A stretch of 64,000 nt of DNA, taken from NCBI RefSeq assembly GCF_934371575.1, contig NZ_CAKRNY010000014.1, forward strand, positions 1 to 64,000, given 5' to 3'. The translations under genes and the position numbers were made by a program. The notes below the pieces were generated by a model. That model had not been told where the DNA came from and searched no databases. It saw only the letters and a list, made by a program, of their open reading frames with translations. Each line of letters begins with the position of its first letter. Within the stretch, counting starts at the first letter, position 1. Source of the DNA: an uncultured Blautia sp. Lineage in GTDB: Bacteria; Bacillota; Clostridia; Lachnospirales; Lachnospiraceae. Below are positions 44,175 to 52,428 of this stretch, piece by piece.

Positions 44175-45748
44175 TGCCTGAGGTAAGCATTGATCTGAAT
44201 ATGGTCCGTGTAACAAATGAGGAGTTTGTAAAAAAAGCAGAGGCCTGTGCGCCGAAGCTTCTTGAGACCGTGGTAAAACCGGTGTCTATTGTGGATATTG
44301 TGAAAACAGACGGTGTATATCCGGATGTAAAACAGAAAGATTCTGTGGAAAATCTTTCTCAATATCACCTTGCAAAAGGAGATAAGCTGTGTCTGGATTT
44401 CGGAGATCACCAGGTTGGATATGTAACCTTAAAGCTGGCTTCTGTGGGAAGCCCTCAGGATGCACCTGCCTTTTTTCGCCTGAAATTTGGGGAGATTGCA
44501 AAGGAGATGACCGAGGATTCCAGGGACTATGATGGATGGATCAGTCGTGGCTGGATCCAGGAGGAATTCCTTCATGTGGATGTTCTTCCGGTAGAACTGA
44601 AGCTTCCAAGACGTTATGCTTTCCGTTACATGGAAATTGAAGCCATTGACACTTCCCTGAAATGGCAGCTGGTGGTAGAGGATGTAACCTGCGTAAGCGT
44701 TTCTTCTGTAAGCATGGATCAGGTAAAGCCTTTTGAGAGTGATGACGAAATGGTTCGTGCGCTGGATAAAGTGAGTTTACGTACTTTAATGAATTGTATG
44801 CAGTCTGTGTTCGAGGATGGCCCGAAACGTGACAGACGTCTGTGGCTTGGTGATTTAAGATTGCAGGCTCTGGCAAACTATGATACATTCCGAAATTTTG
44901 ACCTGGTAAAAAGATGTCTCTATTTATTTGCTGCCCAGACAAGGGAGGATGGCCTGGTAAGTGCCTGCCTGTTTACAGAGCCAAAATTTATTGTAGATGA
45001 TACATTCCTTCTGGATTATTCCATGTTTTTCGGAGCTGCACTTCTGGACTATTATCAGGCTTCAGGGGATATGAAGACTCTGCAGGATTTAAGTGAGTGT
45101 GCATATCGTCAGATGGAGCTGGCAAAGCAGCAGTTTGATGAAAACAGTCTGTTGAAAAGCGGGGAAGGCTTCTGGGCTTTCATTGACTGGACAGAAGGTC
45201 TGGATAAGCAGGCTGCTATGCAGGGTGTGTATGTTTATTGTGCGAAAAAGGTTCTGGAGATTGCAAAGATCCTGGGAAACAAAGAGAAAGAAGCGGAGCT
45301 CTCCAGTGAGGCTAAGGAAAAGACTGAAGCTGCAAGAAAATATCTGCTGGATCCTGCAAGTGGTTTATTTGTAAGCGGTGATGAAAAACAGATCAACTAT
45401 GCAAGCCAGGTATGGATGGTTCTTTCCGGCGTTGTTAATACAGAGGAAGGGGCAGAGATTCTGGAAAAAGTAACTGCCCTGAAACCGGAAAAAGGTATGG
45501 TTTCCCCATACATGAATCATCATTATGTAGAAGCATTACTACTGTGTGGTCAAAAAAAGGCTGCAATGGATTACATGAAATATTACTGGGGCGGTATGGT
45601 CAGTCTTGGTGCAGACACTTTCTGGGAGCTTTATAATCCGGAGAATCCTGCGGAATCACCATATGGCAGTAGTATTGTAAACAGCTACTGTCACGCATGG
45701 AGTTGTACACCTACGTATCTGTTAAGAAAGTATTTCACTGAAAAGTAA
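44174..45748 (+). CDS. GH78-like glycoside hydrolase ((alpha/alpha)6 barrel)
   Basis: A 524-aa cytoplasmic enzyme. The catalytic barrel has DGPKRDRRLWLGDLR (general-acid region of alpha-L-rhamnosidases), IDWTEGLDKQ, and DTFWELYNPENP with a candidate second acid. The N-terminal 150 residues hold one beta domain, much less than the usual 850-1000 aa GH78 architecture. Coupled to the GPH symporter by a one-base overlap. It probably removes a deoxyhexose or related residue from an imported glycoside. Exact specificity unknown. Confidence 0.78.
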   Translation: MPEVSIDLNMVRVTNEEFVKKAEACAPKLLETVVKPVSIVDIVKTDGVYPDVKQKDSVENLSQYHLAKGDKLCLDFGDHQVGYVTLKLASVGSPQDAPAFFRLKFGEIAKEMTEDSRDYDGWISRGWIQEEFLHVDVLPVELKLPRRYAFRYMEIEAIDTSLKWQLVVEDVTCVSVSSVSMDQVKPFESDDEMVRALDKVSLRTLMNCMQSVFEDGPKRDRRLWLGDLRLQALANYDTFRNFDLVKRCLYLFAAQTREDGLVSACLFTEPKFIVDDTFLLDYSMFFGAALLDYYQASGDMKTLQDLSECAYRQMELAKQQFDENSLLKSGEGFWAFIDWTEGLDKQAAMQGVYVYCAKKVLEIAKILGNKEKEAELSSEAKEKTEAARKYLLDPASGLFVSGDEKQINYASQVWMVLSGVVNTEEGAEILEKVTALKPEKGMVSPYMNHHYVEALLLCGQKKAAMDYMKYYWGGMVSLGADTFWELYNPENPAESPYGSSIVNSYCHAWSCTPTYLLRKYFTEK

Positions 45749-45787
45749 GAAAAGTATAGAAAGCGGCTTGTAAGGAGAATTTAGATT

Positions 45788-46021
45788 ATGGTAAAATTAG
45801 CAGTAAAAATCGTATCTATGCAGGATGCTGATAAATTTAATAAGATTTGTAGTAAATTTGATTGTGATATGGATCTGCAGAGTGGAAAATATTATGTGGA
45901 TGCTAAATCTATTATGGGAATTTTCAGCCTGGATTTAAGTCAATCACTTGTGCTTAATGCTGATACGGATGATGAGCAGAAAGTAAAAGATGCATTTGCC
46001 GAATTTGCGCAGAAGGCATAA
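45788..46021 (+). CDS. HPr-like protein lacking the phosphorylatable histidine
   Basis: A 77-aa HPr-fold protein. The second half matches HPr very well: SKFDCDMDLQSGKYYVDAKSIMGIFSLDL corresponds to B. subtilis SKYDADVNL...KSIMGVMSLGI, including the Ser46 site. The His15 motif G-x-H-A-R-P-A is replaced by SMQDADKF, so no PTS phosphotransfer is possible. That is like Crh. It sits 39 nt after the GH78-like gene and 41 nt before GH3, so it is co-expressed. A CcpA-corepressor or regulatory role is plausible inference. Confidence 0.85.
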   Translation: MVKLAVKIVSMQDADKFNKICSKFDCDMDLQSGKYYVDAKSIMGIFSLDLSQSLVLNADTDDEQKVKDAFAEFAQKA

Positions 46022-46062
46022 ACAGCAGAGAAAACAAACTATGGAAACTGAGAGGGATTGCA

Positions 46063-48606
46063 ATGAAGCGTGTTTTGAAAGAAAGAACTTTTTCCGGAAC
46101 TACAAATCCACAAGCAGAGCTTTGGGAGCTTGCGCATAGACAGATTGCCCGCGAAGCGGCAGCTGAAGGAATTGTATTGTTAAAAAATGAAGATAATCTG
46201 CTGCCATTAAAAGCCGATAGCGCTGTGGCAATTTATGGTGCCGGGGCAGGCAGAACCATCAAAGGTGGAACTGGTTCCGGAGATGTAAACGAGCGTGAGA
46301 ACATTTCCATCTGGCAGGGAATGAAGAATGCCGGATATAAGATTACCAATGAAGACTGGATTCGGGGCTATGACAAAATTTACGAAAAAGCTCGTCAGGA
46401 CTGGAAAAACGATATCGTTGCAAGATCTGGCGGAAATGGCGGCGACGTAATGGATTTCTTCACCATCTACAGTACCACACCGTTTATCATGCCAACAGGT
46501 GATTCTGTGAAAAAGCCGGCAGATGGTGAGAATACTGACACAGCCATTTATGCGCTCAGTCGTGTGGCAGGGGAAGGTGCTGACCGTAATGCTGCAAAGG
46601 GGGACTATTATCTGAAGGATGACGAGCATCAGATGTTATCTGACCTTTGTACATATTACAAGAATGTGATCGTAGCAGTCAATGCAGGTGGTCAGGTAGA
46701 CCTGTCTTTTATGGATGAGTTTACAAATATCAAAGCTCTCCTTGTGATCGTACAGCCAGGAATGGAAGGGGGAAATGCTTTTGCAGATGTGATTTCCGGT
46801 AAAGTAAATCCTTCCGGCAAGCTGGTTGATTCCTGGGCTTATAAATACGAAGACTATCCAAGCGCCGCCACTTTTTCCCATAATAACGGAAATGTGGAAA
46901 AGGAATTCTATACAGAGGGAATTTATGTGGGCTATCGTTACTTTGATACCTTCCAGATTCCGGTGCGTTATGGATTTGGATATGGAATTTCATATACTAC
47001 ATTTGCATTTGAGAATGTAAAAACTCAATTTAAAGATAAAAATAATAACAATAATGCTATAATCACAGTGACGGTATCTGTGAAAAATACAGGTTCCGCA
47101 GCTGGTAAAGAAGTGGTACAGGTATATACATCCCTGCCAGGAGGCATTCTGGAAAAAGAAGCCCATCGTCTTGTGGCTTATGCTAAAACAGATCTGCTTC
47201 AGCCAGGTCAGATCCAGGAAATGACGCTGGAAATTCCTGTAGAACGCCTGACTTCTTATGACGAGGAGAAAGCTGCCTGGATTCTGGAAAAAGGCTTCTA
47301 TGGCATTTTTCTGGGAAACAGCCTGGAAAGCGCAGAGTTGATCGGTGGGGCAAAACTGGATCAGGATGTAGTGACTGAGAAGGTGAAGAATCTTTTTCTG
47401 TCAGAGGAAAGAAATGAATTAAAAGAGCTGACGCAGAAAAATGGCGCAAGTGTTTCAAGGGAAAGAGCACTTGCGGTTGAGGCAGCGGAAAAGGCTCTTC
47501 CTGTTCTGGAATTGAAAACGGCTGATTTTACCACAAAAAAAATCACCTATAAAGAAAACTGTGAACTTGCAGATTCTGAAGCTATGGATTTTGTAAACAC
47601 ACTGTCTGTAGAGGAACTGATCAACCTTGCTGCAGGTGATCCTGGAAAAGCCCAGGGAGGCAATCTCGGTGTAGCTGGAATTTCTGTACCCGGATCTGCT
47701 GGTGAGACTCACAGATGTGCAATAGACAAAGGTCTTGCAAGTATTGTCCTTGCAGATGGACCGGCTGGTCTTCGGCTTATGAAATATTATAATGTGGATG
47801 GTGGAAAAATTATTTCCATGCCATTTGAATTCAGTCTGGAGGGTGGTCTTTTCTATGAAGGTCCTGAAGAATTGCCAGGGGAACGTTATTATCAGTACTG
47901 TACTGCAATTCCGGTAGGAACTATGCTGGCACAGACCTGGAATACCGAACTCATTCAGCAAGTGGGTACCATGATTGGAAAAGAGATGGAGCATTTTGGG
48001 GTTACGTTATGGCTGGCTCCGGGAATGAATATTCATAGAAATCCTCTTTGCGGAAGGAATTTTGAGTATTATTCCGAAGACCCGTATGTAGCAGGAACAA
48101 TTGCTGCTGCAATGACAAAAGGTGTTCAGTCCAATTATGGCTGTGGAACTACCATTAAGCATTTTGCATGCAACAATCAGGAAGACAACCGTATGGGCTC
48201 AGACAGTATTGTTTCAGAGAGAACCCTTCGCGAATTGTATCTGAAGGGTTTTGAAATCGCAGTGAAGGAGGCTCAGCCACTTTCCATTATGACAAGCTAC
48301 AACCTGATTAATGGTGTGCATGCCGCAAACAACCATGACCTTTGTACAGATGTTGCACGAAATGAGTGGGGATTTGAAGGTATGATCATGACTGACTGGA
48401 CTACCACCGAACGTGACGACAGCTGCACAGCCTCCGGATGCATGCGTGCCGGAAATGATCTGGTAATGCCGGGCTGCTTTGGTGACCACGACAATATGAA
48501 AAAAGAGCTGGAAGAGGGAACTCTGAAGCTGGAAGATTTGAAAGCCTGCATTGCAAGACTTGTAAGTGTGATCTGGAAATCAAACCAGTACGAAGAAAGT
48601 AAATAA
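46063..48606 (+). CDS. GH3 beta-glycosidase with reversed domain order
   Basis: An 847-aa cytoplasmic enzyme. Residues 1-300 are the GH3 C-domain (REAAAEGIVLLKNEDNLLPL, VIVAVNAGGQVDLSF, PSGKLVDSWA), 300-450 the fibronectin III-like domain (VSVKNTGSAAGKEVVQVY), and 520-847 the TIM barrel (LADGPAGLR, GVTLWLAPGMNIHRNPLCGRNFEYYSED, KHFACNNQED, nucleophile D778 in GMIMTDW). The usual order is TIM barrel first. This circular permutation is known from some rumen and gut beta-glucosidases. Last gene of the symporter-GH78-HPr operon. Confidence 0.92.
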   Translation: MKRVLKERTFSGTTNPQAELWELAHRQIAREAAAEGIVLLKNEDNLLPLKADSAVAIYGAGAGRTIKGGTGSGDVNERENISIWQGMKNAGYKITNEDWIRGYDKIYEKARQDWKNDIVARSGGNGGDVMDFFTIYSTTPFIMPTGDSVKKPADGENTDTAIYALSRVAGEGADRNAAKGDYYLKDDEHQMLSDLCTYYKNVIVAVNAGGQVDLSFMDEFTNIKALLVIVQPGMEGGNAFADVISGKVNPSGKLVDSWAYKYEDYPSAATFSHNNGNVEKEFYTEGIYVGYRYFDTFQIPVRYGFGYGISYTTFAFENVKTQFKDKNNNNNAIITVTVSVKNTGSAAGKEVVQVYTSLPGGILEKEAHRLVAYAKTDLLQPGQIQEMTLEIPVERLTSYDEEKAAWILEKGFYGIFLGNSLESAELIGGAKLDQDVVTEKVKNLFLSEERNELKELTQKNGASVSRERALAVEAAEKALPVLELKTADFTTKKITYKENCELADSEAMDFVNTLSVEELINLAAGDPGKAQGGNLGVAGISVPGSAGETHRCAIDKGLASIVLADGPAGLRLMKYYNVDGGKIISMPFEFSLEGGLFYEGPEELPGERYYQYCTAIPVGTMLAQTWNTELIQQVGTMIGKEMEHFGVTLWLAPGMNIHRNPLCGRNFEYYSEDPYVAGTIAAAMTKGVQSNYGCGTTIKHFACNNQEDNRMGSDSIVSERTLRELYLKGFEIAVKEAQPLSIMTSYNLINGVHAANNHDLCTDVARNEWGFEGMIMTDWTTTERDDSCTASGCMRAGNDLVMPGCFGDHDNMKKELEEGTLKLEDLKACIARLVSVIWKSNQYEESK

Positions 48607-48653
48607 AAAACTGGTTAACACATGGAAGCCGGTCTCTTGCAGAGCAAGGTTAT

Positions 48654-48702
48654 AAGCATGGCAGCGAAGCGGACCTGGAATATCCGCTTGGCTGCCATGC
48701 TT
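48654..48702. repeat. Large hairpin after the GH3 gene
   Basis: Two 20-nt arms (48654-48673 and 48683-48702) pair with one mismatch around a 9-nt loop. No T run follows on the + strand. It lies between convergent gene ends and may stabilise or end both transcripts. Confidence 0.6.
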
Positions 48703-48760
48703 AGCAATTGACTGATAATATTTTAACGAAATGAGCCAATCAACGTTTTCACGGTAAACT

Positions 48761-49039
48761 TCATTCATCCCACCCGTCGTATAAACGGATATTCACCTGA
48801 ATATTTCTTACCACATCTCCATCCTCCAGATCCATATCATCAGGGTCTGTGATCGGTGGAAGCTCCGGAACTTCTTCTGTGAGCTCCAGAGAGATCCAGT
48901 CAAATGCGGCTGCATTTGCATTTTCAATAGCCTCATCCAGAGTATCGCCTTCGCCAAAGCAGTCTTCCAGATCAGGAAAAGTTCCCCTGTAACGACCATC
49001 TTCGGTTTTCTTAAAAACTGCAGGATATATAAATTTCAT
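48761..49039 (-). CDS. HicB-like antitoxin, no HicA partner
   Basis: A 92-aa protein of the HicB fold: FIYPAVFKKTEDGRYRGTFPDLEDCFGEGDTLDEAIENANAA is the partial RNase H-like core, with an acidic C-terminal tail. HicA toxins (about 60-aa dsRBD) usually precede HicB; none is visible on either side. It could be an orphan antitoxin or a solitary HicB-type regulator. AGGAGG lies before the ATG. Confidence 0.85.
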   Translation of the reverse strand: MKFIYPAVFKKTEDGRYRGTFPDLEDCFGEGDTLDEAIENANAAAFDWISLELTEEVPELPPITDPDDMDLEDGDVVRNIQVNIRLYDGWDE

Positions 49040-49208
49040 GATAAACCTCCTGAAAAATTTACTATGCTGTTTAAAGCCATTTTCAGAACCATTATAAGCG
49101 TTTAAGTGTGGAAATACAAGATAAGAACGGGAATAAACAGGATTGTCAAACGCAGATGGAAATGATATTCTTACAACAGGAAAGAATTTTTCTGCCGGAG
49201 GTGAGAAT

Positions 49209-50078
49209 TTGGAATTTCAGCATGAATTGATCATACCAAACGAAGGGCTTCCTTTTAAGATATTTTTATTTGAAGGAGGACATGGTAATTATGAGCGGGA
49301 AAAACACTGGCATACGTCCATTGAGATTTTTGCAGTGCTAAAGGGCAGACTCACTTTTTTTCTTAATGAGGTGGAATATCCACTGGAGGCAGGAGAGCTG
49401 ATCATTATTAATTCCAATGAAATTCATTCTATTCATGCGCCGGAGAAAAATGAGACAGTGATTTTGCAGATTCCGTTGAAACAATTCGAAAAATATTTTA
49501 CTGCCCAACGTTTTATTCGTTTCACAAGTGCTGCCCGTGTGGCCAGAGACAGGAATTCCAAGGCACCGGACAATCGAAAGCTGGCATTTTTTATTGAAGA
49601 GCTTTATAAGGTATACAGGGCAAAGGAAGAGGGCTGGGAATACAGGACCATGGCTTTGTACTACAATATTTTGTACCTGCTGATAAAGGATTACCGTGAG
49701 ACAGAGGCTGCCCAGGAAGAAATTCAGGACAGCCGCCGCTTGGACGCATTGTCAAAAATTACCACCTATATGAGAGAGCATTATACAGAAGAACTGAAGC
49801 TTTCAGATATGGCAACTTTGTTTGGGTATTCGGATGCCTATTTGTCACGAATGTTCAAAAAATATGCAAAAATCAATTTTAAGGCATATTTGCAGGAAAT
49901 CCGCATGTCTTATGCGTATAGGGAGTTGGTAAACACGGAGAAAACCATCAGTCAGATTGCGTTGGATAATGGTTTTGCAAGCAGCAGAGCTTTCTCAAGG
50001 GAGTTTCAGAAAAAGTATGGCCAGCTCCCAAGTGATCTGCGGCAGATAATAAAATGTCAAAAAAGTGCTATGGATTAG
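49209..50078 (+). CDS. AraC family regulator with cupin domain
   Basis: A protein of about 289 aa. TTG 49209 is the preferred start, since GGAGGTG lies 7 nt upstream; a longer TTG frame from 49143 is possible. The cupin region (HWHTSIEIFAVLKGRLTFFL, AGELIIINSNEIHSI) is followed by an AraC double HTH ending FASSRAFSREFQKKYGQLPSDLR. It is immediately upstream of and co-directional with the pentose operon and is its probable activator. Confidence 0.9.
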   Translation: MEFQHELIIPNEGLPFKIFLFEGGHGNYEREKHWHTSIEIFAVLKGRLTFFLNEVEYPLEAGELIIINSNEIHSIHAPEKNETVILQIPLKQFEKYFTAQRFIRFTSAARVARDRNSKAPDNRKLAFFIEELYKVYRAKEEGWEYRTMALYYNILYLLIKDYRETEAAQEEIQDSRRLDALSKITTYMREHYTEELKLSDMATLFGYSDAYLSRMFKKYAKINFKAYLQEIRMSYAYRELVNTEKTISQIALDNGFASSRAFSREFQKKYGQLPSDLRQIIKCQKSAMD

Positions 50079-50094
50079 ACAAGAAAAAAGTCGT

Positions 50095-50125
50095 AAAGCA
50101 TACCAGGATATGGTATGCTTTTTTC
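50095..50125 (+). terminator. Hairpin between the AraC gene and the DUF4867 gene
   Basis: A perfect 11-bp stem (aaagcatacca / tggtatgcttt) with a 5-nt loop is followed by TTTT. It lies only 36 nt before the next RBS, so it may act as a regulated attenuator. Confidence 0.75.
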
Positions 50126-50175
50126 ATGCAAAAAAAGAGTTAGCTTCGCTTTGGCAAGCAAAAAGGAGGTTAAAC

Positions 50176-50793
50176 GTGAAGATTCAGAAAGTAACAGATC
50201 CGGCATTTGGCAGATACGGACAGGTGCTGGAGGGATACGATTTTACAGGCCTTATTAAAGAGATGAAGCACACACCGGTTCCGGAGGATGTAATCTATGT
50301 TCCATCTGTTGAGGAGCTGGAGGCACTGGATGTTATGAAAGATCTGCAGAATAAAGGATACGGTGGCCTGCCGATCCAGATCGGATACTGCAATGGTCAT
50401 AACAAGAAGCTGAATGCAGTGGAGTATCATCGTAATTCCGAGATCAATGTAGCTGTTACAGACCTTATTCTTCTGATTGGACATCAGCAGGACATTGAGC
50501 CGGATCATACCTATGACACATCAAAGATTGAGGCATTCCTTGTACCGGCAGGAACCGGAATTGAGGTTTATGCTACTACACTTCACTATGCACCATGTCA
50601 TGTGAATGAGGGCGGTTTCCAGTGCGTGGTTGTACTTCCGAAGGGAACCAACACAGACCTTACTTTCCAGACTGAGAAGACAGGAGAGGACAGCCTGATG
50701 ACAGCTAAGAATAAATGGCTGATCGCACATGAGGATGCGAAGATCGAGGGCGCATTTAATGGACTTAAGGGTGAGAATATCACAATCGACTGA
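50176..50793 (+). CDS. DUF4867 family protein
   Basis: A 205-aa protein beginning at GTG 50176 (AAAAGGAGG upstream). It has a cupin-like core: IQIGYCNGHNKKLNAVEYHRNSEINVAVTDLILLIG, PDHTYDTSKIEAFLVPAGTGIEVYATTLHYAPC, matching the N-H...E-Y-H-x-x-x-E pattern of ligand/metal-binding cupins. The family lies next to sugar isomerase and kinase genes in Lachnospiraceae, so it may be a mutarotase- or isomerase-like accessory. Reaction unknown. Confidence 0.82.
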   Translation: MKIQKVTDPAFGRYGQVLEGYDFTGLIKEMKHTPVPEDVIYVPSVEELEALDVMKDLQNKGYGGLPIQIGYCNGHNKKLNAVEYHRNSEINVAVTDLILLIGHQQDIEPDHTYDTSKIEAFLVPAGTGIEVYATTLHYAPCHVNEGGFQCVVVLPKGTNTDLTFQTEKTGEDSLMTAKNKWLIAHEDAKIEGAFNGLKGENITID

Positions 50794-50847
50794 GTAAGAT
50801 AATAAGAAATTTTAAATAAGAAAATTAAAAATGGAGGAATACATATT

Positions 50848-52329
50848 ATGAACAATATACCAGTAGTAAAACTTGGACTGATCGCAGTAAGCCGTGACTG
50901 TTTCCCGATTCAGCTTTCTGAGAAAAGACGCGCAGCTATCATGGACGCTTACAAAGGTGAGCTTTACGAATGTCCGGTAACTGTTGAGAATGAGAAAGAC
51001 ATGGAGAAGGCTCTTGAGGATGTAAATAAGGCAGAATGTAATGCACTTGTTGTTTTCCTTGGAAACTTCGGACCGGAGACTCCTGAGACACTGATCGCAG
51101 AGAGATTTGACGGACCTTGCATGTATGTAGCTGCTGCTGAGGGCGATGGCGACATGATCAACGGCAGAGGTGATGCTTACTGTGGTATGCTGAACTGCTC
51201 CTACAACTTAAAGATGCGTCATCTTGAGGCTTATATTCCAGAATATCCGGTTGGAACTGCAACTGACATTGCTACTATGATCGCTGACTTCGTACCGGTT
51301 GCACGTGCCGTTATCGGTGTTCGTAACCTGAAGATCATTACCTTCGGACCGCGTCCACAGGATTTCTTCGCTTGTAATGCACCAATTAAGGGACTCTATG
51401 AGCTGGGTGTTGAGATTGAAGAGAATTCTGAGCTTGACCTTTTGGTTGCATACAAAGAGCATGAGAACGATCCTCGTATCCCGGAAGTTTGTGCAGATAT
51501 GGCGAAGGAGATGGGCGAAGGCAGATACTATGCTGACCTTAGTGAGAGAATGGCACAGTTCGAGCTTACTCTTCTTGACTGGGCAGAGGCTCACAAGGGA
51601 GCAAGAAAATACGTTGCATTTGCTGACAAATGCTGGCCTGCATTCCCGTCACAGTTTGGATTTGAGCCATGCTATGTAAACAGCCGTCTTGCTGCAAGAG
51701 GAATCCCGGTATCCTGTGAGGTTGATATTTACGGAGCACTCAGCGAGTACATCGGACTTTGCATTTCCAATGATGCTGTTACACTGCTTGACATTAACAA
51801 CTCTGTTCCGCAGTACATCTATGATGAGGACATTAAGGGTAAATATGACTACAAGCTTACAGATACATTCATGGGCTTCCATTGCGGAAATACTCCGGCA
51901 TGCAAGATGTGCGAGTCCAGAGCTGTTAAATATCAGCTGATCCAGCACAGACTTCTTGAGCCGGCAGGATCTGAGCCAGACTTTACAAGAGGAACTCTTG
52001 AGGGTGATATTGCTGCTTCCGATATTACATTCTATCGTCTGCAGTGCAACTCTGAGGGAGAACTGGTTTCCTATGTTGCAGAAGGTGAAGTTCTTGATGT
52101 ACCTACAAGATCCTTCGGTGGTATCGGTATCTTCGCAATCAAAGAGATGGGCAGATTCTACCGTCACGTACTGATTGAGGGTAACTTCCCACATCATGGT
52201 GCAGTTATGTTCGGACATTATGGAAAAGCATTCTACGAAGTAGTAAAATTCCTTGGACTTGATGTTAAGAAAATCGGTTACAACCAGCCAGCTGGTGTAA
52301 GATATCCTACAGAGAATCCATGGGGCTAA
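50848..52329 (+). CDS. L-fucose/L-arabinose isomerase-like protein
   Basis: A 493-aa protein of the fucose/arabinose isomerase superfamily: VFLGNFGPETPETLIAERF, VGVRNLKIITFGPRPQDFF and late motifs with metal-binding candidates (GFHCGNTPACKMC, LEGDIAASDITFYRLQC, IEGNFPHHGAVMFGHYG). It is divergent from AraA and FucI, which are commonly 470-590 aa. Between DUF4867 and xylB, it probably makes the ketose (for example a xylulose or ribulose isomer) that XylB phosphorylates. Substrate not certain. Confidence 0.82.
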   Translation: MNNIPVVKLGLIAVSRDCFPIQLSEKRRAAIMDAYKGELYECPVTVENEKDMEKALEDVNKAECNALVVFLGNFGPETPETLIAERFDGPCMYVAAAEGDGDMINGRGDAYCGMLNCSYNLKMRHLEAYIPEYPVGTATDIATMIADFVPVARAVIGVRNLKIITFGPRPQDFFACNAPIKGLYELGVEIEENSELDLLVAYKEHENDPRIPEVCADMAKEMGEGRYYADLSERMAQFELTLLDWAEAHKGARKYVAFADKCWPAFPSQFGFEPCYVNSRLAARGIPVSCEVDIYGALSEYIGLCISNDAVTLLDINNSVPQYIYDEDIKGKYDYKLTDTFMGFHCGNTPACKMCESRAVKYQLIQHRLLEPAGSEPDFTRGTLEGDIAASDITFYRLQCNSEGELVSYVAEGEVLDVPTRSFGGIGIFAIKEMGRFYRHVLIEGNFPHHGAVMFGHYGKAFYEVVKFLGLDVKKIGYNQPAGVRYPTENPWG

Positions 52330-52365
52330 TAAGAACGCGAAATAATTTATAGGCGTATATTTGAC

Positions 52366-52398
52366 GGCCGTACCACTTTATGCGGTACGGCTGTTTTT
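52366..52398 (+). terminator. Hairpin between the isomerase and xylB genes
   Basis: GCCGTACC/GGTACGGC around a 9-nt loop is followed by TGTTTTTAA. Partial attenuation inside the operon is possible. Confidence 0.7.
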
Positions 52399-52428
52399 AA
52401 TAGGACGCCGGACGTAAGGAGGATAAAA

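Noticed and set aside
48580..48768. Small frame overlapping the end of HicB, 62 codons, minus strand
   Set aside because: It reads straight through the large hairpin and the GH3 stop region. It has no similarity to HicA, and the overlap is probably accidental.
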